From Rahnella aceris (GTDB lineage: Bacteria; Pseudomonadota; Gammaproteobacteria; Enterobacterales; Enterobacteriaceae): a stretch of DNA of 64,000 nucleotides. A program made the translations under genes and the position numbers. The stretch lies in contig NZ_JAADJV010000002.1 of NCBI RefSeq assembly GCF_011684115.1, positions 371,209-435,208 on the forward strand, read 5' to 3'. This document shows, one piece after another, positions 29,341 through 38,264 of this stretch; positions within the stretch are counted from its first letter, which is position 1; each line of letters opens with the position of its first letter. The notes under the pieces were generated by a model. It saw only the letters and a list, made by a program, of their open reading frames with translations, ran no database searches and had not been told where the DNA came from.

Positions 29341-29844
29341 ATGACAATGAATACCTGCAACACTTTCAAGACCTGGTTTCAGTTCGCCGCAATGGGGCTG
29401 TGCATTCTGCTGCTGGCCGCCTGTCAGACCAAACCGGCGGGATTAACGCCGGAACAGATCGCCGTACTGCAAAAAAACGGCTTCTCACAGACAGCCGAAG
29501 GCTGGGAACTCGGGCTGGATGCCAAAGTGCTGTTTGGCAATAATCAGGCGACGCTTTCGACAGAAAGTAAGCAGTCGGTGGAAAAACTGGCCAGTGAACT
29601 GCTGCATGTCGGGCTGAATAAAGTCAATCTCGACGGCCATACCGACAACTACGGCGACGCCGGTTACAACAACGATCTGTCTCTGCGCCGCGCCAACACC
29701 GTTGCCGCCGCCTTTGCCGATGCCGGCATGCCACGCGCCAATATCCATACCCGCGGATTAGGGCAGAGCCAGCCGGTCGCCAGCAATAAAACCCAGGCCG
29801 GACGCGCCCAGAACCGTCGCGTGTCTGTGATTATTGTGGTGTAA
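29341..29844 (+). CDS. yfiB: YfiB-type OmpA-like outer membrane lipoprotein
   Basis: YfiB sequesters YfiR at the outer membrane and so activates YfiN. The protein (167 residues from the ATG at 29341, or 165 from 29347) has a lipoprotein signal with lipobox LLAAC near residue 28 and a C-terminal OmpA peptidoglycan-binding domain (about 50-167; NLDGHTDNYGD and LSLRRANTVAAAF). AAAGGA precedes the start. Last gene of the yfi operon, ending 1 bp before the convergent LysR gene. Confidence 0.9.
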   Translation: MTMNTCNTFKTWFQFAAMGLCILLLAACQTKPAGLTPEQIAVLQKNGFSQTAEGWELGLDAKVLFGNNQATLSTESKQSVEKLASELLHVGLNKVNLDGHTDNYGDAGYNNDLSLRRANTVAAAFADAGMPRANIHTRGLGQSQPVASNKTQAGRAQNRRVSVIIVV

Positions 29845-29845
29845 C

Positions 29846-30718
29846 TTACAACAACCCCACCATATGCAGCGCCGCCTTGCAGTTATCCGTTCTGCGCCAG
29901 GCGAGCGCGATCTGCGTCGTTAATGTCTGCCCTGCCAGGGGCAGACAGCGCACATTGGTTTCATCAATCTTACTCAGCGACGCCGGCACCAGCGCGTAAC
30001 CAAATCCTGTCGCCACCATACTCAGCGCCGAGGTAATTTGCGGACACTGCTGCCCGTAGCGCGGCGAAAATCCCGCCTCTTTACACGCCTGTGTCACGGC
30101 ATCATAAAGCCCCGGCGATAAATCGCGGGGAAAGGTGATCAGCGTGTCGTGGCGCAGCGCTGCCAGCCGGACTTCTTTCCCCTGACTGAGCGGATGCTTC
30201 TTCGGCAACGCCACCATCATTTCCTCAATATCCAGCACCTTATAACTGAACTCCTTGCTGCGCTCGCAAGGCAGACGGATAAACGCCGCATCCAGCGCGC
30301 CCTCGCTCATCGCGGTCATCAGCCCCGCCATATCTTTTTCCTGCGGCTCCAGCACCATGCCCGGGTACTTGTCACGGAAGCGATGCAGCAGCTCAAACAC
30401 CTGCGGATTGAAGGCCGTTGAGGTGGCAAAACCGATGCGCAGCGTACCATTCAGGCCGCGTGCCACCGCACGGGTACGTTCAAAGGCGGCATCGGTCAGT
30501 TTGATGATGGTTTGTGCGTCGTCGTACAGCACTTTTCCGGCTTCGGTAAGCTCGACGCCACGGGTCAGACGCTTGAGTAAAGGGGTTCCGATTTCATGTT
30601 CGAGCCGCTGGATTTGCTGACTCAGGGGAGGCTGGGATATTCCCAGGAGTTCGGCAGCACGGGTGAAGTGGCCCGCCTCGGCTACCGCGACAAAATAACG
30701 CAGATGACGAAGTTCCAT
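29846..30718 (-). CDS. budR: LysR-family regulator of acetoin genes
   Basis: This 290-residue LysR regulator starts MELRHLRYFVAVAEAGHFTRAAEL, with the HTH in residues 1-60 and an effector domain after it. It diverges from budA across 104 bp, the arrangement of BudR/AlsR, which activates acetoin genes in response to acetate and low pH. Family membership is certain. The specific BudR role rests on context and general resemblance. Confidence 0.85.
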   Translation of the reverse strand: MELRHLRYFVAVAEAGHFTRAAELLGISQPPLSQQIQRLEHEIGTPLLKRLTRGVELTEAGKVLYDDAQTIIKLTDAAFERTRAVARGLNGTLRIGFATSTAFNPQVFELLHRFRDKYPGMVLEPQEKDMAGLMTAMSEGALDAAFIRLPCERSKEFSYKVLDIEEMMVALPKKHPLSQGKEVRLAALRHDTLITFPRDLSPGLYDAVTQACKEAGFSPRYGQQCPQITSALSMVATGFGYALVPASLSKIDETNVRCLPLAGQTLTTQIALAWRRTDNCKAALHMVGLL

Positions 30719-30822
30719 ATCAAAAACGTCTCAAAGTAAACACCTCCTTATATTGGAACTCAGGACGGAATGGGGTCAACCTTTTAGTTAGCAAAGTTAA
30801 TTATTCGACGGAGACCCCCTGC

Positions 30823-31605
30823 ATGAAAAGCCATTCTGAGTCCTGTTCCTGCGTCGCCGATATTGCCCGCACGGCGACAGCGTTTAAACATCAGCATCCT
30901 GACCGCGTGCTTTATCAGTCGTCACTGATGAGCGCCTTGCTGAGCGGCGTCTATGAAGGCGACACCACGATGGCAGACCTGCTGAAACACGGCGATTTTG
31001 GCCTCGGCACCTTTAACCATCTCGACGGCGAACTGATCGCATTCAACAGTAATATCTTCCAGTTGCGTGGCGACGGCAGCGCCCGGCGCGCCCTTCCTGA
31101 ACAAAAAACGCCCTTCGCCGTCATGACATTCTTTAACCCGACTAATGAATACGTGATTGACCGCCCGCACAGCCGTGAACAAATCCACGCCGTAATTGAT
31201 AACGCCGTCGCCAGTCAGAACACCTTCTGCGCATTGCGCATTGATGGTGAGTTCAGCCGCGTCGAGACTCGCACCGTACCGGAACAGCACCGCCCTTATA
31301 AACCGATGCTCGAAGCCATCGAAGCGCAGCCAACATTTCATATTGAAAACAGCCAGGGCGTGCTGATTGGCTTTCTGACACCTGCGTATATGCAGGGCAT
31401 CAACGTGGCGGGCTATCACGAACATTTCATCAATCAGACACGCAGCAGCGGCGGCCATGTGCTGGATTACCAGGTTGAGCGCGGCGTGCTGACTTTCGGC
31501 ACGGTCGAAAAGCTGTTGATCGACTTTCCGCAGGACAGTGATTTCCTGCACGCCAACTTATGCCCTGACGATTTAAATGATGCGATTCAGTCCGTTGAAA
31601 GTTAA
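30823..31605 (+). CDS. budA: Alpha-acetolactate decarboxylase
   Basis: BudA decarboxylates alpha-acetolactate to acetoin. The 260-residue protein has the normal length, the zinc-binding histidines in YHEHFINQTRSSGGHVLDY (near 200-218) and the conserved EGDTTMADLLKHGDFGLGTFNHLDGE segment. It is the first gene of the bud unit, 27 bp before budB. With BudB it diverts pyruvate to neutral acetoin instead of acids. Confidence 0.95.
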   Translation: MKSHSESCSCVADIARTATAFKHQHPDRVLYQSSLMSALLSGVYEGDTTMADLLKHGDFGLGTFNHLDGELIAFNSNIFQLRGDGSARRALPEQKTPFAVMTFFNPTNEYVIDRPHSREQIHAVIDNAVASQNTFCALRIDGEFSRVETRTVPEQHRPYKPMLEAIEAQPTFHIENSQGVLIGFLTPAYMQGINVAGYHEHFINQTRSSGGHVLDYQVERGVLTFGTVEKLLIDFPQDSDFLHANLCPDDLNDAIQSVES

Positions 31606-31632
31606 CAGTCCGCAGACAAAAGGAATAAAGCC

Positions 31633-33309
31633 ATGAAAAATTCAGACAGCCAAAGCGAATGGAAATGCGGTGCGGATCTGGTCGTCGCGCAGCTTGAAGC
31701 ACAGGGTGTCAAACACGTGTTCGGCATTCCCGGCGCAAAAATCGATCGTGTTTTCGATTCGCTGGTCGATTCCCGCATCAAAACCATTCCGGTTCGTCAC
31801 GAAGCCAACGCCGCCTTTATGGCCGGTGCCGTCGGCCGCCTGACCGGGAAAGCGGGCGTCGCGCTGGTCACCTCCGGCCCCGGTTGTTCGAACCTGATCA
31901 CCGGCGTTGCCACCGCGACCTCCGAAGGCGATCCGCTGGTGGCTTTAGGGGGCGCGGTGAAACGCGCCGACCACGTTAAACAGGTGCACCAGACCATGGA
32001 CACCGTCGCGATGTTCCGCCCGGTCACCAAGTATTCCGCCGAAGTCACCTCGTCTTCCGCGCTGGCCGAAGTGCTGGCGAATGGTTTTCGCGCCGCCGAG
32101 TTCGGGCGTCCGGGTGCAGCGTTTATCAGCCTGCCGATGGATATCGTCAATGAACCGGCCAGCGGCAAACTCCTGACATCGCAACCGCCGGTACTGGGCA
32201 GCGCGCCACATGACGCGATATTGCAGGTCGCGCAATTACTGAAACAGGCCAAAAATCCGGTCCTGCTGCTCGGCCTGATGGCCAGCCAGCCGCGCAATGC
32301 CGAGGCGATCCGTCGTCTGCTGCATAAAAGCGATCTGCCGGTCACCAGCACCTATCAGGCGGCAGGCGTTATCGATCAGGCTTCGTTCCATCGCTTCGCC
32401 GGTCGCGTCGGTCTGTTCAACAATCAGGCCGGTGACCGCCTGCTGCGTAACGCAGATCTGGTCATCACCATCGGTTACAGCCCGGTCGAGTATGAACCGG
32501 TGCAATGGAGCAACGGCAGCGCCGAACTGGTTCACATCGACGTGATGCCCGCCGAAACCGACAGCGACTATCTGCCGGACGTCGAACTGGTGGGCGATAT
32601 CGCCGACACACTGGATCTGCTGACAGAACAGATCCCGCAGCGCATCGATCTCAGTGCTTCTGCTATTGCTATCCTCGAAGATCGCCGTCAGCAGCGCGAA
32701 CTGCTGGCCCAGAAAGGCCGCAGCCTGAATCAGTTTGCCATCCACCCGCTGCGTCTGGTGCGCGCGATGCAGGACATCGTTAACAGCGACGTCACCCTGT
32801 GCGTTGATATGGGCAGTTTTCACATCTGGATCGCCCGTTACCTTTACAGCTTCCGTGCGCGTCAGGTGCTGATTTCCAACGGCCAACAAACCATGGGTGT
32901 CGCGCTGCCGTGGGCGATTGGCGCTGCGCTGGTCGATCCCAGCCGCAAAGTGGTTTCCGTATCCGGCGACGGCGGCTTTATGCAATCAAGCATGGAACTG
33001 GAAACCGCCGTACGCCTCGGCGTCAACCTGCTGCACATCATCTGGGTCGATGAGGCCTACAACATGGTGGCGATTCAGGAAGAGAAAAAATACCATCGCA
33101 CCTCCGGCATCCAGTTCGGCCCGATTGATTTCAAAGCCTACGCCGACGCCTTCGGCGCCAAAGGTTTTGCCGTCACCTCCGCCGAAACGCTGGAAAGCAC
33201 CCTGCGCGCCGCCATGGACGTACAAGGCCCCGCCGTCGTCGCCGTCCCGGTGGATTACAGCGATAACGCGCTGCTGATGGGGCAACTGGAGATGGGGCGG
33301 ATTTTTTAG
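31633..33309 (+). CDS. budB: Catabolic acetolactate synthase
   Basis: BudB condenses two pyruvate molecules to alpha-acetolactate using thiamine diphosphate, without FAD-linked feedback control. The 558-residue protein shows the catalytic glutamate in [12 protein letters not shown] (near 55), a central domain and the thiamine-binding motif [13 protein letters not shown] ... DEAYNMV (near 445-477). It is the last gene of the unit: no budC (acetoin reductase) follows, unlike Klebsiella budABC. A strong terminator comes 20 bp after the stop. Confidence 0.95.
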   Translation: MKNSDSQSEWKCGADLVVAQLEAQGVKHVFGIPGAKIDRVFDSLVDSRIKTIPVRHEANAAFMAGAVGRLTGKAGVALVTSGPGCSNLITGVATATSEGDPLVALGGAVKRADHVKQVHQTMDTVAMFRPVTKYSAEVTSSSALAEVLANGFRAAEFGRPGAAFISLPMDIVNEPASGKLLTSQPPVLGSAPHDAILQVAQLLKQAKNPVLLLGLMASQPRNAEAIRRLLHKSDLPVTSTYQAAGVIDQASFHRFAGRVGLFNNQAGDRLLRNADLVITIGYSPVEYEPVQWSNGSAELVHIDVMPAETDSDYLPDVELVGDIADTLDLLTEQIPQRIDLSASAIAILEDRRQQRELLAQKGRSLNQFAIHPLRLVRAMQDIVNSDVTLCVDMGSFHIWIARYLYSFRARQVLISNGQQTMGVALPWAIGAALVDPSRKVVSVSGDGGFMQSSMELETAVRLGVNLLHIIWVDEAYNMVAIQEEKKYHRTSGIQFGPIDFKAYADAFGAKGFAVTSAETLESTLRAAMDVQGPAVVAVPVDYSDNALLMGQLEMGRIF

Positions 33310-33329
33310 AGGGTGGGGTTTTTAGATGC

Positions 33330-33353
33330 AAAACGCCCTTGTCAGGGCGTTTT
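33330..33353. terminator. Bidirectional terminator after budB
   Basis: AAAACGCCC and GGGCGTTTT form a 9-bp stem with loop TTGTCA, followed by further Ts. It also overlaps the last codons of the convergent HNH gene (stop at 33342). Confidence 0.85.
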
Positions 33354-34175
33354 TTTACTCGCAGCTATCATAGCTTTTAGCTCATCAATCGAGAGCGTAC
33401 GGTCTTTTTTGCGATGAATGATCCCGTGACAATTGGCGCAAACGGGAACAAGATCGGTTTTTGGATTTACGATCTTCGATTTACCAAATTCGGAAACAGG
33501 CACAACGTGATGAATATGGATAAAGTCGGTCGCATATTCTCCGTAGAAATCACCAAAGTTGAAGCCACAAGCGAAACAGGTAGTGCCATGTATGCTTTTT
33601 GCCAACTTCTTCAGTTTTGGGTTTCTTTCATACTTTGTAACGAACTTAGAAGTTTTCTTCCCTTCCTCATATGAAACCAGAGACTCTTCATCGGCTTCAT
33701 CTTCTATACGGATTTCCTCGCTTTTAATGTCATCCATAATAAAGCGTGATTCCGTTAGCGCAGACGCAACAGCAATATCGGCAAAAACCTCTCCTGATAT
33801 GGGACGAACACTAAAACGCCAATAATTGGTTTTTTGTTGGTCTGGAATTTCTTCGTAATAGACACCGTCATTTTTAGCTAACACAGCCTGTTCAAACGGC
33901 TGGAAATCCGTCAATACTGCATATAGATGACCGGCTTCATCCGGTTTGATCTCGCGTATGCGTCCGATACCAAAATAGTGCGGGGCATCAGACAAACGCT
34001 GTGACGAATACTCTTTATGCTCTGCCTTTAGCCTCCCTTTGTAATACACAAAACGCATTCCAGGGCTGAGTGACTTTTGATACTGCTTAGGAAAATGATA
34101 TCGCTCTCCCGTTTTGTCATCCCATTTGGAGTCATCACTCTCCGCAAGAACGACACACATCTCTTCGTCCATCAT
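33342..34175 (-). CDS. HNH endonuclease with N-terminal sensor-like domain
   Basis: A 277-residue protein. The C-terminal 75 residues hold a zinc-type HNH nuclease: CFACGF, then HIHHVVPVSEFGK, then LVPVCANCHGIIHR, the arrangement of McrA-like enzymes. The first 150 residues look like a beta-rich domain (GMRFVYYKG, FGIGRIREI, WRFSVRPIS), similar in pattern to EVE/PUA-like readers of modified DNA found fused to HNH nucleases. A restriction role against modified DNA is therefore likely but inferred. It is a single gene, convergent with budB; its AT-richer sequence and position suggest acquisition. Confidence 0.8.
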   Translation of the reverse strand: MMDEEMCVVLAESDDSKWDDKTGERYHFPKQYQKSLSPGMRFVYYKGRLKAEHKEYSSQRLSDAPHYFGIGRIREIKPDEAGHLYAVLTDFQPFEQAVLAKNDGVYYEEIPDQQKTNYWRFSVRPISGEVFADIAVASALTESRFIMDDIKSEEIRIEDEADEESLVSYEEGKKTSKFVTKYERNPKLKKLAKSIHGTTCFACGFNFGDFYGEYATDFIHIHHVVPVSEFGKSKIVNPKTDLVPVCANCHGIIHRKKDRTLSIDELKAMIAASKKTP

Positions 34176-34467
34176 CTATCGATACCTGTTAGTTGAATCA
34201 ATAGGTTGAAAGTATAAGATGTTCTCAATTGCATACAACTCATGCATTTATTTTTTGAATGGTTTGACTACTTTTATCGCCAAATAAACGCAATGGACAA
34301 CGCCGTTACTTTTCAAGTTTCATACCTTTTCCAAGACACCTCGCAAAACTGAAAACTGCCTAAAAATTCCGCTTACTGTACAAATCCCCACGTATTAGAC
34401 TCCCTTCGCTGCGGCAAAATCCGCAGTCAGAATTAGCGTTCTGTCATTTTCTGGTACCGACAACCCT

Positions 34468-34581
34468 ATGAAAAAATGGGGAATGTGGTACGGTCTGTTC
34501 TCACCCAAATTATGGTGGCTCAGACAGTGGCTTCTCATGAAGCACCGGATCCAGAAAACCGGTAACGCTAACGCTGTTTGA
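34468..34581 (+). CDS. Possible 37-residue Trp-rich leader peptide
   Basis: A short frame beginning MKKWGMWYGLFSPKLWW, basic and rich in tryptophan (five Trp), ends at 34581, 63 bp before the next gene. No clear ribosome-binding site precedes it. Its stop codon lies inside the interleaved repeats at 34565-34615, which suggests a regulatory leader peptide or a small membrane-active peptide. Weakly supported. Confidence 0.3.
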   Translation: MKKWGMWYGLFSPKLWWLRQWLLMKHRIQKTGNANAV

Positions 34582-34615
34582 GCTACCACCTCGAGGTTAG
34601 CGTCTCAAGTGGTAG
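34565..34615 (+). promoter_or_regulatory. Interleaved inverted repeats, possible pseudoknot leader
   Basis: ACGCTAAC (34565-34572) is complementary to GTTAGCGT (34596-34603), and CTACCAC (34583-34589) is complementary to GTGGTAG (34609-34615). The order A-B-A'-B' cannot form two nested hairpins but allows an H-type pseudoknot or two mutually exclusive stems. It lies 30 bp upstream of the start of the next gene (34645), in its likely leader RNA. Confidence 0.45.
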
Positions 34616-34644
34616 TAAATTCACTATTTTCTGGAGTACTCAAC

Positions 34645-34866
34645 ATGCCTAACCTTTACGACAATACCCCGCTGGAACTGGAAGAGATCGTCGATCACTG
34701 CCGTGCCTTGTCTTATGCCATTGTGTCGCTGGATAATCCGCAGGCGAAAGATCTGCTGAGCTATATTCTGTGTGAACGGCTTGAAGTGCTGTATCAGACA
34801 CTGGAAATGCCGATTAGCGAGGATGATGTGGTGAGCATCGACGTCGCGGAAGCACTGGCGCATTAA
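34645..34866 (+). CDS. Small acidic protein of unknown function
   Basis: A 73-residue acidic, helical protein (MPNLYDNTPLELEEIVDH start). The ATG at 34645 follows CTGGAG at good spacing; a longer frame upstream to 34609 is not preferred. No domain is recognised. It stands alone between a structured leader and a strong bidirectional terminator shared with the porin gene. Confidence 0.65.
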   Translation: MPNLYDNTPLELEEIVDHCRALSYAIVSLDNPQAKDLLSYILCERLEVLYQTLEMPISEDDVVSIDVAEALAH

Positions 34867-34888
34867 GCAGATTTGCAGACGTAAAAAA

Positions 34889-34908
34889 GCCAGCGCAAAT
34901 GCGCTGGC
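34889..34908. terminator. Bidirectional terminator
   Basis: GCCAGCGC / GCGCTGGC, an 8-bp perfect stem with loop AAAT, preceded by an A-run that becomes a T-run on the minus strand. It terminates the porin gene (minus) and probably the small gene ending at 34866. Confidence 0.85.
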
Positions 34909-34932
34909 CTGATGATCCACGAGGCATGTGAA

Positions 34933-36069
34933 TTAGAAATCGTAGAAAACGGTAACCCAGGTGGCGTCCGCTTCGTCGTCTGTGGTGTGCGCTAATGTGC
35001 GCTCCACGTAAACAGACAAACCGTAACCGATGGTGGTACCCGCGCCCAGATAAACGTGGTTCGCGTGATATTCTTCGCCGCCTTTCAGTTGCAGGGAATC
35101 GGCTGCAAGGTATGGCTGGATCGATTTCAGGAACGGCTTGTCGATATTAAAGGTATAACCGACGAAACCTTCCACACCGTAACCGCTGCCTGCGAAGTAA
35201 TGATCGACAGGATTTTCACGGGTGCTCGGCACGAAATCTTTGTAATAGCTGCCGGTCCCGACGATGTACCAGTTATTTGGCTGCCAGGTTAAAGCCGTAC
35301 CAGATAACTGTTGATGATAATCTTTTTCGTTATATTGATTATCTTTAACCGTGGCATCAGTCAGGCTATAAGCCGCACTCCAGACTAAATCTTTGGTGAG
35401 TTTATAATCGAACCCTAAACCGCCACCATTATTGCGGCGATAATGCTGATTCTCGCCCGCCTGAATTTCATCTTCCGGCAATAAATAGTTGGCATATAAC
35501 GTCACAGGGCCAAAGTCGTTGGTATATTTCAGACTACTTTTCGGCTTATTCGCGCCATCGTAACTGCCGTTAATACCAATACCCGTACCGCCCGCATGGC
35601 CATCGTTATCCCAGACGTCACTTTTAATCCCGACAACGGAATAATAAATACCGTACTGGTGGCCGTAGGTTAATGTCCCGTAACGATCGTCTTTAAAGCC
35701 CGCATATAACTGACGCTGAGTATCACGCTGACCGCCTTCCGGATAATGATCATTCATACCCAGAAGGTTCGCCATGTCCACACCCAGCTCGTAGTAAGCG
35801 ATGACGGAGGTGTCTTGCGTCAGTTTATAATCACCACGGAAGCGGAAACGGGTGCCGCCATCGTGACCATTTTTATAATAACCCGGCTCCGGGCCGTTAT
35901 TGAAAATCCACTCAGGGCGGATGCTCCCGCCTACCTGTAAACTTAATGGCGCCAGCAAAGCATTACTCTGAGGATTTTTATCTAAAACAGTAATCTCGGC
36001 CTGGGCGCTGGCAGATAATGCCGACAGCACGACGCCGCCAATTAAGATTGACGCTTTTAAATTGCTCAT
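34933..36069 (-). CDS. Outer membrane porin
   Basis: A 378-residue outer membrane beta-barrel protein. A signal peptide covers residues 1 to about 24 (ending ASAQA). Alternating amphipathic strands and aromatic girdles follow, with RFRGDYKLTQDTS and YGTLTYGHQYGIYYSVVGI resembling strands of enterobacterial general porins. The chain ends in WVTVFYDF, the terminal Phe recognised by the BAM complex. It lets small solutes across the outer membrane; selectivity is not deducible. It is not a clear OmpC/OmpF orthologue. The long upstream AT-rich gap suggests complex regulation. Confidence 0.85.
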   Translation of the reverse strand: MSNLKASILIGGVVLSALSASAQAEITVLDKNPQSNALLAPLSLQVGGSIRPEWIFNNGPEPGYYKNGHDGGTRFRFRGDYKLTQDTSVIAYYELGVDMANLLGMNDHYPEGGQRDTQRQLYAGFKDDRYGTLTYGHQYGIYYSVVGIKSDVWDNDGHAGGTGIGINGSYDGANKPKSSLKYTNDFGPVTLYANYLLPEDEIQAGENQHYRRNNGGGLGFDYKLTKDLVWSAAYSLTDATVKDNQYNEKDYHQQLSGTALTWQPNNWYIVGTGSYYKDFVPSTRENPVDHYFAGSGYGVEGFVGYTFNIDKPFLKSIQPYLAADSLQLKGGEEYHANHVYLGAGTTIGYGLSVYVERTLAHTTDDEADATWVTVFYDF

Positions 36070-36698
36070 TATTACCCTGTCTTTATTATTTATGTGATGT
36101 GTGTGCGGTCTTGCGCCGCGTATAAATAATTAACATAGGTATGACGGAGGACAAAGTGAAAATTCAGAAAGTTCCCTATAAGAGAAAAATATGTTTAGGT
36201 GAATTATTAAACAAACAGGTTTTTAAATGTAACTCATAGAAACATTATTTGTATTATTGATTAAACAGGTATCAATACGATGAGTAATCCATCAATCGTA
36301 AACGATAAGAATGCCAGAATTGAAATATTTAATAACAATTACATCAGAAAAATAGCATCAATAAGTAAATCATGCCAGCGTGATAATAACACTACGTGAC
36401 AACCCCCCGCTTTCATTATTTTAATTTGAGTGGTTTTCAACATCGCCAGAATAATATCCGGTAAATACTGTTATTCATTCACCCATTTCAATTTTTATCT
36501 CATGAATAGCGTTCTGGTGGTGAATATCCCCAATTCCCGGAACGGATTTTGCGAGACACATTCCAGATCTGACAACAAAACACTGTAAATATAAACAGGT
36601 TATTTCTTTGGCGTACGAACAGGCATAGAGTTCTCTGGCAGCGGCAATCACCTCGCCAGTACCGGGGGCCTCGACTCACTGACAATGGAATGACTTGT
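36070..36698. other. AT-rich gap upstream of the porin gene
   Basis: About 630 bp with high AT content in the first 400 bp. It contains the porin promoter on the minus strand; no specific operator is recognised. No gene-like reading frame is visible on either strand. Confidence 0.5.
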
Positions 36699-37034
36699 AT
36701 GACTGATTCTGATAACCACACCGCGTTCACTACTAACTCTATCTCCGTCTTTCGCTCGCTTATCGCCGGGCTGGATTTCAGTCACTTTGATGATGCTCAG
36801 CTGTATGACCTCAATGCGCTGGCGTCAGAATCCGCCGGCGGGTTATGTCAGGGGCTGTTGTGCTTAAGCGAAGGACTGGAGAACAGCGAGATATTGCTCC
36901 CGGAAGGGATTGCGCAGGTCAGCGATTATCTGAAAGCTTCCGCTCACCTGATCCCTGTGCTCTTTGAATTATGCGAGCAGGCCAACAGCGGGCTCGCAAG
37001 AAGCAAAAAGCTTACGGTGTATCCGATGAACTGA
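36699..37034 (+). CDS. Small protein of unknown function
   Basis: A 111-residue protein (114 if started at 36690), acidic and mainly helical. A GGA lies 9 nt before the ATG at 36699. No domain is recognised. Its 3' end overlaps the convergent hydrolase gene by 23 bp. Codon use is normal for the region, which supports it being real. Confidence 0.6.
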   Translation: MTDSDNHTAFTTNSISVFRSLIAGLDFSHFDDAQLYDLNALASESAGGLCQGLLCLSEGLENSEILLPEGIAQVSDYLKASAHLIPVLFELCEQANSGLARSKKLTVYPMN

Positions 37035-37932
37035 CACGCGCGGCGATATCCTGCATCACATTACGCGCTGTCTGGCTGATTCCACCGAGTTGGAAAAAAC
37101 CGTGGATCACCCCCAGATAGCGCTGTGCGGTGCAATTCACGCCCTGCTCTGTCAGCCGGGAGAACAGCGCTTCACCTTCATCGCATAGCGGATCGTATTC
37201 CGCCGTGATGATGTGAACCGGCGGCAACCCAGAAAAATCATCACGCCATAACGGGCTGACTTCTGGATGCATGAAATCCGTTTGCGGATAATAAGCTTCG
37301 AACCCGCTGAGCAGCGTGTCGCTGGTCAGCACGTAATCATCGCCATTGCGCTTGTGGCTGTCAGATGCTGCCGTCGCGTCCAGCATCGGGTAAATCAGTA
37401 CCAGCAGATGCGGCAGCCACTGCCCGGTATTTCGCAGGCGCAGCGCGGTGATCAGAGCCAGATGTCCGCCTGCGCTGTCGCCCATCAGCGTTATCCGGCC
37501 AAGCTCTATGCCAAGCCTTTCAGCATTCTGCCAGATAAAATTTGCCGCCAGTTCTGCGTCGTCATGCGCGGCGGGGTAGGTGTGTTCAGGCGCTAAGCGA
37601 TATTGCACCGCAATCACCCGACTGCCGCTGTAAAAAGCAAGCTGACGGAGTTGATTATCATGCGTTGCGAAACCGCCACTGACAAAACAACCACCGTGAT
37701 AATAGATAACGGCAGGCAGTGCGCCTTCTGCATTCAGCGGAGAGAAGATGCGTAACGAGATGCCGTCGATAACCATATCCTCAACCTCTGCACGTGGCTC
37801 AATATCACCCGCTAAAACTGTGCTGGCGATATATCCGGCGCGGCGCTGTGCAAAAGTCTGACTGCGCGACGACGGGCGACCTGCAGCGATGAAGTCATTA
37901 ACAAGCCCGGCGATTGCGGGTTCCAGTGCCAT
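37012..37932 (-). CDS. Alpha/beta hydrolase, hormone-sensitive-lipase type
   Basis: A 306-residue esterase-like enzyme of the HSL family (same group as E. coli Aes). It has the oxyanion-hole motif YYHGGCFVSGG (near 78), nucleophile motif GDSAGGHLA (near 151), an acid in AEYDPLCDEG (near 245) and the catalytic histidine in GVIHGFFQL (near 275). It should hydrolyse short-chain esters in the cytoplasm; no signal peptide. It is the last clear chromosomal gene before the island boundary. Confidence 0.9.
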   Translation of the reverse strand: MALEPAIAGLVNDFIAAGRPSSRSQTFAQRRAGYIASTVLAGDIEPRAEVEDMVIDGISLRIFSPLNAEGALPAVIYYHGGCFVSGGFATHDNQLRQLAFYSGSRVIAVQYRLAPEHTYPAAHDDAELAANFIWQNAERLGIELGRITLMGDSAGGHLALITALRLRNTGQWLPHLLVLIYPMLDATAASDSHKRNGDDYVLTSDTLLSGFEAYYPQTDFMHPEVSPLWRDDFSGLPPVHIITAEYDPLCDEGEALFSRLTEQGVNCTAQRYLGVIHGFFQLGGISQTARNVMQDIAARVSSSDTP

Positions 37933-38043
37933 GAAGAATTTTCCTGATTTGGGAGCGGGTAATTATTACATCAGTGTAAATCGCATGAGAGGGGGTGGAA
38001 AGTGCACAAAAAGCCCAAATGAACTGATTTTAGGCATAAAAAA

Positions 38044-38061
38044 AGACCTCAGTTGAGGTCT
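38044..38061. terminator. Hairpin next to the island boundary
   Basis: AGACCTCA and TGAGGTCT form an 8-bp stem with loop GT, with an A-run to the left and TATTT to the right. Read on the minus strand it lies just past the tRNA-like 3' end, as expected for the old tRNA terminator retained at the attachment site. Confidence 0.7.
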
Positions 38062-38073
38062 ATTTACATACTA

Positions 38074-38095
38074 ATGGTGCGAAGGCCGGACTCGA
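38074..38095 (-). repeat. Attachment-site remnant: tRNA-Leu 3' end
   Basis: Read on the minus strand, TTCGAGTCCGGCCTTCGCACCA is the T-loop, T-stem 3' side, acceptor 3' strand and CCA of a tRNA-Leu. It matches E. coli leuX (anticodon CAA) except for one missing G (CTTCGGCACCA there). No tRNA body follows: the match stops at 38095. tRNA 3' ends are the usual crossover sites of tyrosine integrases, and leuX is a known island hotspot. The direction places the inserted element at higher coordinates. Confidence 0.8.
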
Positions 38096-38264
38096 ATAAC
38101 TTATTCAACCACCTGATTTCAATATTATTTATTTTAAACGATGATGGTTTATACCCGCACTTGTACCCACAAACGAAAATCCGTACAAAAAGCGAGCAGA
38201 TCGATAGAGCCGTTTCAGAAGCTATTCGGCACCGATTATACCAAACTCTCGTTTCCGTAATGCG

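Noticed and set aside
31797..33285. Minus-strand frames opposite budB
   Set aside because: budB is certain by motif and length; the opposite frames are low-complexity and result from its high GC third positions.
34933..36069. OmpC/OmpF orthologue
   Set aside because: Barrel, signal peptide and terminal Phe fit a porin, but the N-terminal sequence and loops do not match the classical OmpC/OmpF, so no gene symbol is given.
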